Virus record (IMG/VR): IMGVR_UViG_3300036790_000182
Span: 1-39,301 of that record
Strand: one strand, 5' to 3'
Length of the DNA stretch: 39,301 nucleotides
Source: a virus
Shown here: one piece after another, positions 7,192 to 15,331 of the stretch
Layout: every line of letters begins with the position of its first letter
Numbering within the stretch: position 1 is the first letter of the stretch
Program-made: the position numbers and the translations under genes
Notes under the pieces: generated by a model
What the model was told of the DNA's origin: nothing
Databases searched by the model: none
The model's input: only the letters and a program-made list of their open reading frames with translations

Positions 7192-9267
7192 CTAAACAGA
7201 TTTGTTTTGTGTGTCTTTAGATTGCTCGTCTTTCCCAATAATTGACCGAACGATGTCTAATTTCTGCTGCAAATGCGTTAAGTCCACACCCTGGAGTTCT
7301 TTGATAGCCCTGATAAAATTAAGCGCTTGGGCCGCCTCCTCATCTTCTGCTCTAGCAATTCTTTCGGCACTAAGTGCGGCGTCAAGCCCGATTTTATTCA
7401 TACGTTCAGCAGCGAGCGCCTTGTCCGATTCTGCTTTTGCATTAAGGACATTGGTTGAAGTTTGGAGTTTTTGCATTTCAAGCTGCATCCCTTGTTGCTG
7501 GGCTTGCTGCTGTGCTTGAGCCATTTGAGCCATTTTCTCTGCAACAGGCTTCTTGTCGTGCAGATTGGATTTCTCGATGATCATTGCGTCTCCATCTGGG
7601 AGTTGGATTCCCATATTCCTTAATGCTACAAGACCAACGAATTGAGATTGACGCTGACTGTCGGTCAATACTCCCTCTTCAACCACGATGTGGTATTTCA
7701 GAAAGTTTTTAGAGAAAAATTCGGGGGTTGGTTGTTTCCGAGTTAAAGCCTGGACTTTCTCTGGCGTATAGTTTTTCTGAACTAACTCTAACGTCAATTC
7801 CCCGAGTATTTTTTGTGATTCTCTCAGACCATCAAAGATCCCTTGTTGGGCGACAAGGGAAGCTGATTGTCTCATCTTAGCTAATATACCAGCTGTTTCA
7901 ATCTTTTCATTCTCTGCCATACCGAACATTTCTGGAGAAACACCTAGAGTTTCTGCCATGTCCTTTTCAAGTTCTTGTTCGATTTGGAACATTGATGGGT
8001 GTATACCCTGATTATCTAACCTTTGGAGGTCCGTTTGTATGTTAGCAGTATCTTTTACGAATATTACTTGACCTTGACCTGTTTGATAAAGAGAGGACGG
8101 ATTTGTAACGGCATTTTGCTTGGCTATCCATGACGCGCCCAAAGATTTGTCAAGTAGATCGATCATTTTTGAGCGACGTTTGTTTATCTCGGTCTGCGGA
8201 TCACGAAGGATTCTGACAAGTCCCTGAAGTTTCCACTCCCAGAGATCGTAGGAAGATTCGTTTACACAAGTGAAAGGCACGAATGGGTAACGATTTAAGC
8301 CACTGGGGTCTACTCCGTAGTATAGTAATTCCCCTTCTACAATGATTCCGAGTTCCACATTTTTCACCGGTTTCTTGATGACATCCCAATACGGTTCTAT
8401 ATCTCTCAGTATTTTTAAACGCTGTCTGTCGCCCTTCCATTCTTTTGTTTCTCCCGTTCTCATGTCTACTAAGACGTCTTGGTATTGCCACCCTGCACGC
8501 CAATACTCAGTGTAGTTCATTAACCTTTGCATTCCCCACTGGCGGCTAAAAGGAAGCCAAGTAAATTTATCATCTCTCTGACCATAAGGAAGGCTCTCGA
8601 TCAAATCCGACTTTTTAGGGAATAATGACTTGATTTCAGGACGGGATAAGAATTTGCGCCTAGAGATAAAAGAACAATCTTCTAGCGTTCTTTTAGTCCA
8701 GAAAGGGTCAAACATAACCTGATTCCATGCATTTACATGGAATCGGACATCCCCCGATACGGGATCATCTCGATAATCCATATACGGAGATATGAAGTTC
8801 AGTCCTGTGATTAAAGCCCCTTTAAACGCCTCAGAAATGGCTTCATACCCATTCTGTAGGTTCATAATAGATTGGATTGTATCGGTGAAAATTGTTGCTG
8901 TTTCATCACCATTCATGTCTACAGCTTCAGCACGAGTAGCTAAACGGTTCTTTCTTTGGATTCCCTCATACAGGGAAACGTATTTACGAGTTTTATTATA
9001 GGTGAAAGAAGATCGCCTTTGGTCGTTGAGATAAGAGATTTCCTCTAAAGTCCATTGATTCCCTAGGTAGAAAGACATATCTCGATACGCTTCAGCTTGC
9101 CACGTATTTAAGAGCATGTACGCCCTTTCATAGTCTTCGCCAAAAGCTTGGATAATGTCTAGATGCTCTTCCAGCTTTTCGCCGGTATCTTTGCGAGTTT
9201 TCTTTTTATAATCGTTTAAAAAATCCAACGAATCGTCGGAATAATAATCGGAAACTGGATTTGACAT
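7192..9267 (-). CDS. Portal protein (P22-type)
   Basis: 691 residues, close to the 725 of P22 gp1. The order of features fits the P22-like portal family: an acidic N-terminus, RDMSFYLGNQWTLEEI, TYNKTRKYVSLYEGIQRKNR, AWNQVMFDPFWTKRTLEDC, TEINKRRSKMIDLLDKS, and a C-terminal Gln-rich coiled coil (residues about 570-660, MAQAQQQAQQQGMQLEMQK) corresponding to the barrel helices that reach into the capsid. It forms the dodecameric DNA entry/exit ring. An extended -10 promoter lies about 36 bases upstream. I see no clear Shine-Dalgarno sequence before ATG 9267. Confidence 0.88.
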   Translation of the reverse strand: MSNPVSDYYSDDSLDFLNDYKKKTRKDTGEKLEEHLDIIQAFGEDYERAYMLLNTWQAEAYRDMSFYLGNQWTLEEISYLNDQRRSSFTYNKTRKYVSLYEGIQRKNRLATRAEAVDMNGDETATIFTDTIQSIMNLQNGYEAISEAFKGALITGLNFISPYMDYRDDPVSGDVRFHVNAWNQVMFDPFWTKRTLEDCSFISRRKFLSRPEIKSLFPKKSDLIESLPYGQRDDKFTWLPFSRQWGMQRLMNYTEYWRAGWQYQDVLVDMRTGETKEWKGDRQRLKILRDIEPYWDVIKKPVKNVELGIIVEGELLYYGVDPSGLNRYPFVPFTCVNESSYDLWEWKLQGLVRILRDPQTEINKRRSKMIDLLDKSLGASWIAKQNAVTNPSSLYQTGQGQVIFVKDTANIQTDLQRLDNQGIHPSMFQIEQELEKDMAETLGVSPEMFGMAENEKIETAGILAKMRQSASLVAQQGIFDGLRESQKILGELTLELVQKNYTPEKVQALTRKQPTPEFFSKNFLKYHIVVEEGVLTDSQRQSQFVGLVALRNMGIQLPDGDAMIIEKSNLHDKKPVAEKMAQMAQAQQQAQQQGMQLEMQKLQTSTNVLNAKAESDKALAAERMNKIGLDAALSAERIARAEDEEAAQALNFIRAIKELQGVDLTHLQQKLDIVRSIIGKDEQSKDTQNKSV

Positions 9268-9302
9268 GCTTATGGTGGGTGAGATTTTTGGACTCTATAT
9301 CT

Positions 9303-9332
9303 ATTATAACATAATTTTTATTATATAATCTA
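9303..9332 (-). promoter_or_regulatory. Portal promoter (extended -10)
   Basis: TATAAT at 9308-9303 on the minus strand, preceded by TGT, in a very AT-rich stretch. The hexamer 18 bases upstream (TAGATT) is a poor -35, so it would rely on the TG extension. Expected start about 9296, some 30 bases before the portal ATG. Confidence 0.65.
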
Positions 9333-9452
9333 GGCTATCTTGAAATTTGAGATGGATTAGAATTTGAATACCGGTTGAAAGCATTTGGAAGGGGAGGGAA
9401 AGGGAAATACGGAGATTGATAGCCGATATCGCTCATGATTGATCGAGGAGGC

Positions 9453-9692
9453 TTATTTGGGGTTTGGACTGGGACGGATACCCTTATTTTTGTCATTAAA
9501 TAAATCCTTTATTTTATATCTAGATATTCGAACATCTACCTTAATAAATTCATCTTTCCCAACAGGAAGAAGCTTGCAACTGCCGATCAATTCTTTTTCT
9601 TTTGAATCCTCTAAAAAACTATTTATCTCTATATTCATTACGTCTAAACATAATTTAATCCTATCTTTGTTACAACTTAATAGATTAGTCAT
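9453..9692 (-). CDS. Hypothetical protein (79 aa)
   Basis: 79 residues: MTNLLSCNKDRIKLCLDVMN, an acidic helix (EDSKEKELIG), then a beta-like C-terminal half (LLPVGKDEFIKVDVRI). Start ATG 9692 overlaps the stop of a 41-residue frame upstream (ATGA), preceded by GGGAGAG. No family recognised. The 185 bases between its end and the portal ATG hold the portal promoter and a doubtful 33-codon frame. Confidence 0.6.
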   Translation of the reverse strand: MTNLLSCNKDRIKLCLDVMNIEINSFLEDSKEKELIGSCKLLPVGKDEFIKVDVRISRYKIKDLFNDKNKGIRPSPNPK

Positions 9693-9814
9693 TTAGGCAT
9701 TCTCTCCCAAATTGCTTGGGCTTGATTGAAGATTAGATTGAGTTGCAATAGAAGATGAGGAGGACATTTCTTGGATACTTTTTCATAAACGTATGTGCGT
9801 TGGTCTGAATTCAT
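9689..9814 (-). CDS. Small protein (41 aa)
   Basis: A 41-residue frame: MNSDQRTYVYEKVSKKCPPH, then LLLQLNLIFNQAQAIWERMPK, two amphipathic helices. Support is the ATGA coupling with the next gene and protein-like composition. No good ribosome binding site is visible. It is divergent from the plus-strand gene at 9882, with a promoter region between them. Function unknown. Confidence 0.5.
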   Translation of the reverse strand: MNSDQRTYVYEKVSKKCPPHLLLQLNLIFNQAQAIWERMPK

Positions 9815-9826
9815 TCGGAGAACAAT

Positions 9827-9855
9827 TTGGATGCATGTATTCATGTCCATATGGT
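9827..9855 (+). promoter_or_regulatory. Promoter for the lone plus-strand gene at 9882
   Basis: TTGGAT (9827-9832), 17-base spacer, TATGGT (9850-9855): four of six matches in each box. It lies between divergent genes and would start transcription about 20 bases before the GTG start. Confidence 0.45.
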
Positions 9856-9881
9856 ATCATCTATACGAAAAGGGGTTTTTT

Positions 9882-10232
9882 GTGAATAAAATATTAAAAG
9901 GTCCATTTGACAGGAACGAAAAGAATGCAAACGGCGTCCGCCGATGGGCTACTTTATTTGACATAGGCGCGTTAAGCACCGCCGAAACATATGACACAAA
10001 ACAATTCGAAACAACCTGGCTTACTCCAGAAGGTAGTTACTTCGAGCTACAAGCATCCGAAAGTGAAGGTGAAGCATTTGTAGCACATGTTTTTTGGACT
10101 AAAAAAATAGAAGAAGGGTTTGTTCCCACAGAGAGTCTTTTTGACAACTTTTCTATAGGAGCATGTATTAGGTTTTTGGAAAACATAAAAAAACACTTGC
10201 AATCTAATTCCGACAAGTCGGAGCCAAATTAA
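9882..10232 (+). CDS. Hypothetical plus-strand protein (116 aa)
   Basis: I choose the GTG at 9882, preceded by AAAAGGGG at good spacing; the open frame extends to 9795 without a better site. The product has a basic start (VNKILKGPFDRNEKNANGVR), a beta-rich middle (TTWLTPEGSYFELQAS, FVAHVFWTKK) and a helical end (NFSIGACIRFLENIKKHLQS). It is alone on this strand within a long minus-strand block, and its 3' end overlaps the end of the convergent gene by about 29 bases. It may be an independently expressed accessory (moron-like) gene. Family unknown. Confidence 0.65.
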   Translation: MNKILKGPFDRNEKNANGVRRWATLFDIGALSTAETYDTKQFETTWLTPEGSYFELQASESEGEAFVAHVFWTKKIEEGFVPTESLFDNFSIGACIRFLENIKKHLQSNSDKSEPN

Positions 10233-10512
10233 GCCATCCTTGCTTGTTAACCCGCCAAGGCCAGTTCCCCAGATATGGACCGTCAAAAGGGCTATAGAAT
10301 GGGTTATTTGGCCTAGAAACCAGTCCTTTGGCCCCGCAACCACCGACAGCACCTTGATAGGCACTATCGGGATATGGCCACGGATAAGGATGAGGCCGGT
10401 TTGGGATTCGGGTGGGGGTCGATACAAGTCCGCGTCCTGAAACGCGCCCGAGGGTAGAAGTTCCAGCACCACCCGTGGATGTGGATAAATTTAATTTAGG
10501 ATTTATTGTCAT
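10204..10512 (-). CDS. Pro/Gly-rich hypothetical protein (102 aa)
   Basis: 102 residues from the ATG at 10512, which overlaps the preceding stop (ATGA). Low complexity: Ser/Thr/Gly-rich start (LNLSTSTGGAGTSTLGRVSG), then repeated Pro/Tyr/Trp (HPYPWPYPDSAYQG, NPFYSPFDGPYLGNWPW). Probably extended; two cysteines. Such composition occurs in structural or surface-exposed proteins. No function can be assigned. Confidence 0.6.
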   Translation of the reverse strand: MTINPKLNLSTSTGGAGTSTLGRVSGRGLVSTPTRIPNRPHPYPWPYPDSAYQGAVGGCGAKGLVSRPNNPFYSPFDGPYLGNWPWRVNKQGWLNLAPTCRN

Positions 10513-10751
10513 TCGGTTCCTTGATAGTCGCATAATGCGTTGGTGATCGTCATACCACCCGCCTCGTAAAGAAGGCAGTAGGCATCTCCCTTGAATCCTA
10601 GTCGTCTATAGATAAGAGAGCGAAAAGAACATCCTGGTTGTTCGGTTGCCTTTCGGAAAATAAATTCAGCCATAAGCAATCTTTGCTCATAGGGAAGTTT
10701 AAACCATTCATGATTTTCATCTTCCGGACTATCTTCAATCATCATGGGCAT
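10509..10751 (-). CDS. Hypothetical protein (80 aa)
   Basis: 80 residues (or 78 from the second start at 10745). Acidic N-terminus, then helical: YEQRLLMAEFIFRKATEQPG, SLIYRRLGFKGDAYCLLYEA. The start overlaps the end of the upstream gene by 17 bases, and the stop is coupled by ATGA to the next gene. Not recognised. Confidence 0.7.
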   Translation of the reverse strand: MPMMIEDSPEDENHEWFKLPYEQRLLMAEFIFRKATEQPGCSFRSLIYRRLGFKGDAYCLLYEAGGMTITNALCDYQGTE

Positions 10752-10953
10752 TTTTCCAGTGTGAATTTCTTTGATCTATGTTATACGTCTGACCGACGTC
10801 CATCTCTAGCACTACTGCGTCTTTACCAAAACAATCGGCCGCAGTAAAAGCTTCTTCCTTGAAAATCGTTAAAGTTTCTTTGTGGTAAGTTATTTTACTA
10901 TACCCTTCGGAAGGGAAATGAAGTGTCATCACAATGTAAAACTTAATCTTCAT
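10735..10953 (-). CDS. Hypothetical protein (72 aa)
   Basis: 72 residues beginning with strands (MKIKFYIVMTLHFPSEGYSK) and ending hydrophilic (QRNSHWKNAHDD). Small alpha/beta fold; no motif. Follows the metallophosphoesterase gene by 15 bases and overlaps the next start. Confidence 0.65.
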   Translation of the reverse strand: MKIKFYIVMTLHFPSEGYSKITYHKETLTIFKEEAFTAADCFGKDAVVLEMDVGQTYNIDQRNSHWKNAHDD

Positions 10954-10968
10954 ATATCAATAAGAGTT

Positions 10969-11622
10969 TCATATTTCAAGTTCTATCGGTTTGTTCACTG
11001 GTTCGTATCGTTCGTTGACGTGTGAGGCGTTTACGTAGGTTATCCCATTAATAGGATTAAAAAACTTCCCGTAGGACTCATGAATATGCCCAAATACGTG
11101 CAAACGACAGCCACTTTTTATCATCGGTTTTATAAGGGAACTACTTCCAACATTGAACTGCTCTGTGCCCCACTTTGTCACCTCATCTACTTCATCTAAA
11201 ACTCCTTCAGATGGCGAATGGGTCACCAAAATGTCAATATCATCAGGTATCAAGGAAAACTTGACGGCTAGCTCTTCCTCAGTCTGGCATGTGAACGCTT
11301 TGCAATGCGGGTTCATGCCTTCAAAAGTTTTCGTCCAAGGAGATCCCCAGATCTTTAAACCCTCGAATTCAGTACCTGAGTCGCAGAGATATTCTGCTGC
11401 ATCAGAACGGGTAGGCGTGAATTGTAGTCCTACGAGAGAATTGTCATGATTCCCAGCTATCCAAATCTTCTTTCGATAATTTTGTTCCGCAATCCACTGA
11501 AGAAATATTTGTCTCTCATGTGATAAATCTCGTGCTGTCAAGTCACCCGCTACAATCAGCAGATCGCCTCCGCCTAGTTCGGGGTAATTCCCGTGGAGAT
11601 CTGATATCGCAGTGATTTTCAT
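10969..11622 (-). CDS. Calcineurin-like metallophosphoesterase
   Basis: 217 residues with all metal-site motifs in order: DxH (D8, H10 in SDLHGN), GD (G26-D27), GNHD (about residue 57), THS (VTHSPSEGV) and GHIH (VFGHIHESYG). These coordinate the two-metal centre that hydrolyses phosphate esters; phage members act on nucleotides, RNA ends or proteins, and the substrate cannot be read here. The two RNA ligases in the same operon make RNA end processing a reasonable guess. Start and stop overlap neighbours (TAATG at 11622). Confidence 0.9.
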   Translation of the reverse strand: MKITAISDLHGNYPELGGGDLLIVAGDLTARDLSHERQIFLQWIAEQNYRKKIWIAGNHDNSLVGLQFTPTRSDAAEYLCDSGTEFEGLKIWGSPWTKTFEGMNPHCKAFTCQTEEELAVKFSLIPDDIDILVTHSPSEGVLDEVDEVTKWGTEQFNVGSSSLIKPMIKSGCRLHVFGHIHESYGKFFNPINGITYVNASHVNERYEPVNKPIELEI

Positions 11623-11834
11623 TATTTCCTCGCCATAAAAACCTTATGCCATTTGTACTTAAGCGCGTCTATAATCTCACTTTCAGCGATAAACCATCCA
11701 AATAGAGTAGGTATTAAAAATTTTGCTAATAATGACCACTGTTCAAATGCTGAGCATACCACAACAAATACCGCCATAGAAATGATCCAAAAAATAATTA
11801 AAATAATACCTATTTTACGCAATAATATTTTCAT
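11622..11834 (-). CDS. Small two-TM membrane protein (holin candidate)
   Basis: 70 residues with two hydrophobic stretches, about 8-30 (IGIILIIFWIISMAVFVVVC) and 36-52 (LLAKFLIPTLFGWFIA), and a basic C-terminus (KYKWHKVFMARK). Size and layout fit a class II holin, but many small phage membrane proteins look the same and no endolysin lies beside it. Coupled to both neighbours by TAATG. Confidence 0.6.
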   Translation of the reverse strand: MKILLRKIGIILIIFWIISMAVFVVVCSAFEQWSLLAKFLIPTLFGWFIAESEIIDALKYKWHKVFMARK

Positions 11835-12184
11835 TAATCTCGTCCCCTATCTCTAGCAAATTCCGCAGCCGACATCGAAGCCAATTCTCTATCGCGCCAG
11901 CCCGGGTAAACATCAAAACAGTTCCCTATTTCCTTCCCAAGTTTCTCTGAAAGGTTCCTGAGGTATTCATGGAATTTTTCTTCCTTAGCCTCATTATCTT
12001 CTATCCACTGTTCGTAACATGGGAAAGAACCCTCGTAACCGTGAGAATCGCGATTAAAAACAGCCCGTTCCATAAGATAGATTTTCTCTTGAGGTATAGG
12101 GTCAACATCATAAACGTATGCATAAGCCATTCCTCCAGCCAAGCAAAACATTGCAATAGAAAGCCAGTTTAACAATGTTCTCAT
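11834..12184 (-). CDS. Secreted or membrane-anchored protein (116 aa)
   Basis: 116 residues. An N-terminal hydrophobic segment (LLNWLSIAMFCLAGGMAYAY) ends in an AYA-type cleavage site, so a signal peptide is likely. The rest is acidic and helical (YEQWIEDNEAKEEKFHEYL) with a Cys pair. Together with the following membrane protein it could form an envelope-acting pair, but no spanin or lysis family is recognised. Confidence 0.65.
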   Translation of the reverse strand: MRTLLNWLSIAMFCLAGGMAYAYVYDVDPIPQEKIYLMERAVFNRDSHGYEGSFPCYEQWIEDNEAKEEKFHEYLRNLSEKLGKEIGNCFDVYPGWRDRELASMSAAEFARDRGRD

Positions 12185-12221
12185 TTAAATTCATCCTTCA
12201 AAAATTTTTTTAGACATTTAT

Positions 12222-12479
12222 TCAACTGCCAAAATATATGGTTTCATCCACTGTCGCATTTAGCAAAATTAATCTCTTAATGGCTTTTTGGTGCCAACGC
12301 TCCGCTTGTGCCCATGAGACAGAAATATATTCTATGAAGATCTTTCCTGTAAACCGGTTTAGGATTTGGGTAACGATCACATTACGTTCAGCAGAGAAAC
12401 TGGTCTTAACGGCCATTTCTTGGCTTACAAAGTAGTTGGGAAAGGGATACCCTACAACTGCTGCCAAAACCACCCCCAT
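12222..12479 (-). CDS. Hypothetical protein (85 aa)
   Basis: 85 residues from ATG 12479 (GTG at 12491 would add four). The start is hydrophobic (MGVVLAAVVGYPFPNYFV), followed by VKTSFSAERNVIVTQILNRF and a helix (WAQAERWHQKAIKRLILL). It might be membrane-associated. No family recognised. Separated from the methyltransferase by about 80 bases with no clear signal. Confidence 0.55.
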   Translation of the reverse strand: MGVVLAAVVGYPFPNYFVSQEMAVKTSFSAERNVIVTQILNRFTGKIFIEYISVSWAQAERWHQKAIKRLILLNATVDETIYFGS

Positions 12480-12560
12480 AGTTAACCCCACGCGCTCTAA
12501 AAGTCTTCAAGACTCCGACATGGTACAGGATCACAAGATTATTAAAAATATTTTTTATTA

Positions 12561-13661
12561 TTAAACCGCAATCCTAGCTCGCGCGATTTCCGCATACTCG
12601 GGCTGTTTCTCAATCCCGATAGCGTCAAATCCCAGTCGTTTGGCGGCAAGTATCGTTGACCCAGATCCGGCAAATGGATCAAGTAGTAGACCTTCTTTTG
12701 GCGGCATTACAAGCTTGATGAGATATTCCATGAGTTTAAGAGGCTTGACAGTTGGGTGGTTGTTCTTAGCAATCTTCTTAAATCGATCTCTTTCTTTCCC
12801 TTCGTCGTCAATAGGCATTGCACCGGAACAGCCAGTTTGACATTCGATATCAGGCAATCCCTCAAGCCCCTCATTGCGTTCACGAGACGAAGCCTTTGCG
12901 CAATAGAAGAAACGGGAAGCTCCGCCGGAAGTCCCAGGGTAATCTTTACCAGTGACAGAATCCATTCCCCAACCAGGATGATTATTTTTAAATTTATGAT
13001 TAGGAGACAGAGTACCACTCTTCAAATGACCACTCTGCTCATCCAAAAGCGCGCCCGCTTCCTCGTCAAAGATTACATTGGATGGCCATCGGCCTTTTGG
13101 TACATAATACTCATCCCCTGACGCTTTTTTCTCCCCAGCATTCCAGTTAAATGATCCGGAAGAACTACTACCAGAAAAATGTATTCCTGGGTGATCCATT
13201 GCTACAATCCGGCACCCATCAATATTAATCCCAGCTTGTCCCCACTTCTCCGCGTTCTGCTTAAAGGTTCCATCGAGTGGCTTCATTGCGACGATGCACG
13301 GTTCCCAAGCAGGCTTAAGAGCAGTTCCGTATCCTTCGATTCCAAAGTGATTGTGACTTTTTGGAAATCCTGATCCGTAGAGCCATGATATGCAATCTCG
13401 AATCTCCCACCCTGCATCTTCAATTGCACAAGTGAGGCGATGAAATGTTCTAGTTCCTCCCATGGAAATGAGAAACGCACCTGGTTTCGCGACCCTAAGA
13501 GCTTCTTTCCAATACGACATTTCCGGCACCACATAATCCCATCCTTTTCCCATAAATGATAGCCCATAGGGCGGATCAGTTACAACACAAGAAAAGTGAT
13601 TATCTGGAAATGTTTTCATTACTTCCAGGCAATCCCCTAAAATTATTTCACTTACTGCCAT
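12561..13661 (-). CDS. DNA methyltransferase (N6-adenine or N4-cytosine, beta class)
   Basis: 366 residues. Catalytic motif IV DPPYG is at residues 29-33. The AdoMet-binding motif I (DPFAGSGST) comes near the C-terminus after HPTVKPLKLMEYLI. This order is that of the beta class of amino-methyltransferases, which methylate adenine N6 or cytosine N4. The long middle part (about residues 110-290) should hold the target recognition domain. No restriction partner is nearby, so it probably protects phage DNA from host restriction. The start overlaps the preceding gene by 10 bases. Confidence 0.92.
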   Translation of the reverse strand: MAVSEIILGDCLEVMKTFPDNHFSCVVTDPPYGLSFMGKGWDYVVPEMSYWKEALRVAKPGAFLISMGGTRTFHRLTCAIEDAGWEIRDCISWLYGSGFPKSHNHFGIEGYGTALKPAWEPCIVAMKPLDGTFKQNAEKWGQAGINIDGCRIVAMDHPGIHFSGSSSSGSFNWNAGEKKASGDEYYVPKGRWPSNVIFDEEAGALLDEQSGHLKSGTLSPNHKFKNNHPGWGMDSVTGKDYPGTSGGASRFFYCAKASSRERNEGLEGLPDIECQTGCSGAMPIDDEGKERDRFKKIAKNNHPTVKPLKLMEYLIKLVMPPKEGLLLDPFAGSGSTILAAKRLGFDAIGIEKQPEYAEIARARIAV

Positions 13662-13855
13662 AAAGTCGATGTCTTGATCTCAATGTCCAACCCTTCGGAC
13701 AGCACGCCTTCGGCAAGGGTCACACACTTGAGGGCTGTATTAATCATAGACTTGAACTTCTCTAAAGTCTCTGGGGGAAACAAATCCGGCTCATTAAATT
13801 TCTGATTGTATGTTTGCTCAGAATTCTTAACTCTTACTGTAATGTCCGTCATCAT
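13652..13855 (-). CDS. Hypothetical protein (67 aa)
   Basis: 67 residues (66 from the second Met). Two short strands (DITVRVKNSEQTYNQKF), then a helix (PETLEKFKSMINTALKCVTL). Overlaps the zinc-type gene upstream by 29 bases and the methyltransferase by 10. Not recognised. Confidence 0.65.
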   Translation of the reverse strand: MMTDITVRVKNSEQTYNQKFNEPDLFPPETLEKFKSMINTALKCVTLAEGVLSEGLDIEIKTSTLWQ

Positions 13856-14006
13856 AGTTAATTACCTTTATTTTATTCATTCTTTCTATTCTCCAATTAT
13901 CGCAGGAAATACAGACCCATAACCCTTTAGATGAATCGAACGCCTTTAGATTCCCGCATGTGCAAACAAAATCATCGCAAAAGAATTTGGGTGATCGCCT
14001 CCTCAT
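13827..14006 (-). CDS. Zinc-ribbon-like small protein (59 aa)
   Basis: A 59-residue gene coupled to the upstream stop by ATGA (14006). It carries two Cys pairs in ribbon spacing: FVCTCGN and WVCISCDNW, with another Cys before them (KFFCDD). A basic start (MRRRSPKF) suggests nucleic-acid contact. One of four tiny cysteine-rich genes in the stretch 13827-15511. Confidence 0.7.
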   Translation of the reverse strand: MRRRSPKFFCDDFVCTCGNLKAFDSSKGLWVCISCDNWRIERMNKIKVINYDDGHYSKS

Positions 14007-14257
14007 GGAGTTCTATTAATCCAATCGGAAAAAACATCAAACATGAGCCTTAGTGTTTCGGGGAGTCGCGAGGCTCTGGCGTTTTTCATCATCTTAATCT
14101 GTCTGTCTAGCACTTGTATAGGAGGATAATATCTACCATCTCTTTCTTCACAAAACGCACACAAAGATTTTTGTGCACCCACCCAACACACATAGCATTT
14201 TGAACACTCATTTTCCCAATATGGGTTAATGGCGATTATTTTGGTTTCTCCGCTCAC
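14003..14257 (-). CDS. Cys-rich protein (84 aa)
   Basis: 84 residues. The N-terminal half has CSKCYVC and CAFC pairs 12 residues apart, a probable zinc site. The C-terminal half is helical and basic (VLDRQIKMMKNARASRLPET, LMFDVFSDWINRTP). It follows the next Cys-rich gene with no gap and overlaps the zinc-ribbon gene by ATGA. Function unknown; DNA or RNA binding is the likeliest reading. Confidence 0.7.
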   Translation of the reverse strand: MSGETKIIAINPYWENECSKCYVCWVGAQKSLCAFCEERDGRYYPPIQVLDRQIKMMKNARASRLPETLRLMFDVFSDWINRTP

Positions 14258-14476
14258 TTAACCAACCCTCTTGTAAAGTGCATAGCAAAAAGTACTCATT
14301 GAATCTTTCCATCCCTTCCCTGATGGGTATCCCCGTAGAGCCCTCTTATCCCTGGTTCGCTGCATATTTTGACATGATCTGCATCGATTTTTATTGTAAG
14401 GATAAAACTCTAGGGCCACGTTCTTCTCTTTATTGCAACAATTGCAAGTTCTAACTTGTAAACAAGCGGGTTCCAT
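14258..14476 (-). CDS. Cys-rich zinc-binding protein (72 aa)
   Basis: 72 residues: TCNCCNKEKNVALEFYPYNK followed by CRSCQNMQRTRDKR gives two CxxC pairs 17 residues apart, the spacing of zinc-finger proteins found beside phage HNH or recombination genes. No nuclease residues follow. Lies 3 bases downstream of the beta-barrel gene. Confidence 0.7.
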   Translation of the reverse strand: MEPACLQVRTCNCCNKEKNVALEFYPYNKNRCRSCQNMQRTRDKRALRGYPSGKGWKDSMSTFCYALYKRVG

Positions 14477-14479
14477 TAA

Positions 14480-15286
14480 TTACCTGTAAAAAGAAGTAAG
14501 CTCTGCATTTTTTGGAAGAGTTATTACTCTTTCAATCTGATTATTATATTGTGTAAAACTAGTTTCTTCTAGATTGCTAATTCCCTGAAATGAAATTGAT
14601 GACTTTTTAGTTCTATTGATTGGAGTAGAGAGTGATGAAGAGGATGGATTTTTCATCAAACTAAAGGAAAGGGACAAAAAGGCTTGCGTAAATCCGCCTT
14701 CACTTAAGATACCTCCGATAGAGAATTGACATTTTTCTGTAGGGATTACCAGACGGCTATGAAGAGCAAATTCGTTGAAATCGAAATTATAGATTGGCCC
14801 AGTGCCGATCTTGAAGTACTTTGTACTCATAAGAAATTCACAATCAGCCCATTTACAGGGAGCAATAATCTTATCGGGCTTAAATAAATCCCCGACTAAA
14901 AATACTTTTTTTGTGAGTGGGTGGTAGTAGTTAGCCGTTACCTCAAAGTGATCTGAAGAGATATAAAGTCCCGTACCGGCATGGTGGAAAGTGTACCCTT
15001 GAATACTTGATCTGTCATAGAATGTATTCATACCTATAACATGCGACCCCACCTTGTGTTTTTTTGCTATCGATATCCCCATATCGGTATTAGAATTGAC
15101 ATATGTCGCTACTTCTGGAGTAATTACGATAGATCCATCTGTCTGATAAAACACATGTGGCGCGCTGATATTGAAATGGGTTTGTCCCCTAAGATCATAT
15201 GGGTCCGCAGTAAAGTTCAGATCGATATATGAATCATACCCAAAAAGAGAGCTAACGGCTACGATTAGTGGCATCATAAATTTCAT
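14480..15286 (-). CDS. Outer-membrane beta-barrel, inverse-autotransporter type
   Basis: I start at ATG 15286 because GGAG sits 7 bases before it; the product is 268 residues with a clean signal peptide (MKFMMPLIVAVSSLFG). Alternating strands fill residues about 20-210. The segment HVIGMNTFYDR...GTGLYISSDHFEVTANYYHPL matches the hallmark of the inverse-autotransporter barrel of intimin/invasin (GxNxFYD... then NYYxPL). There is no passenger: after the last strand comes a Ser/Thr-rich tail of about 60 residues. It should insert into the host outer membrane. Possible roles: blocking superinfection or changing the surface of the infected cell. It could also be a captured host gene fragment. Confidence 0.75.
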   Translation of the reverse strand: MKFMMPLIVAVSSLFGYDSYIDLNFTADPYDLRGQTHFNISAPHVFYQTDGSIVITPEVATYVNSNTDMGISIAKKHKVGSHVIGMNTFYDRSSIQGYTFHHAGTGLYISSDHFEVTANYYHPLTKKVFLVGDLFKPDKIIAPCKWADCEFLMSTKYFKIGTGPIYNFDFNEFALHSRLVIPTEKCQFSIGGILSEGGFTQAFLSLSFSLMKNPSSSSLSTPINRTKKSSISFQGISNLEETSFTQYNNQIERVITLPKNAELTSFYR

Positions 15287-15331
15287 GTTTTTACTCCATT
15301 TTTTGTACATTATTTAATTTTTATTTTTAGG

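Noticed and set aside
9335-9436. 33-codon minus-strand frame between portal and the 79-residue gene
   Set aside because: Pro/Phe/Ser-rich product with no ribosome site on this strand, and it borders the AT-rich portal promoter. Not supported.
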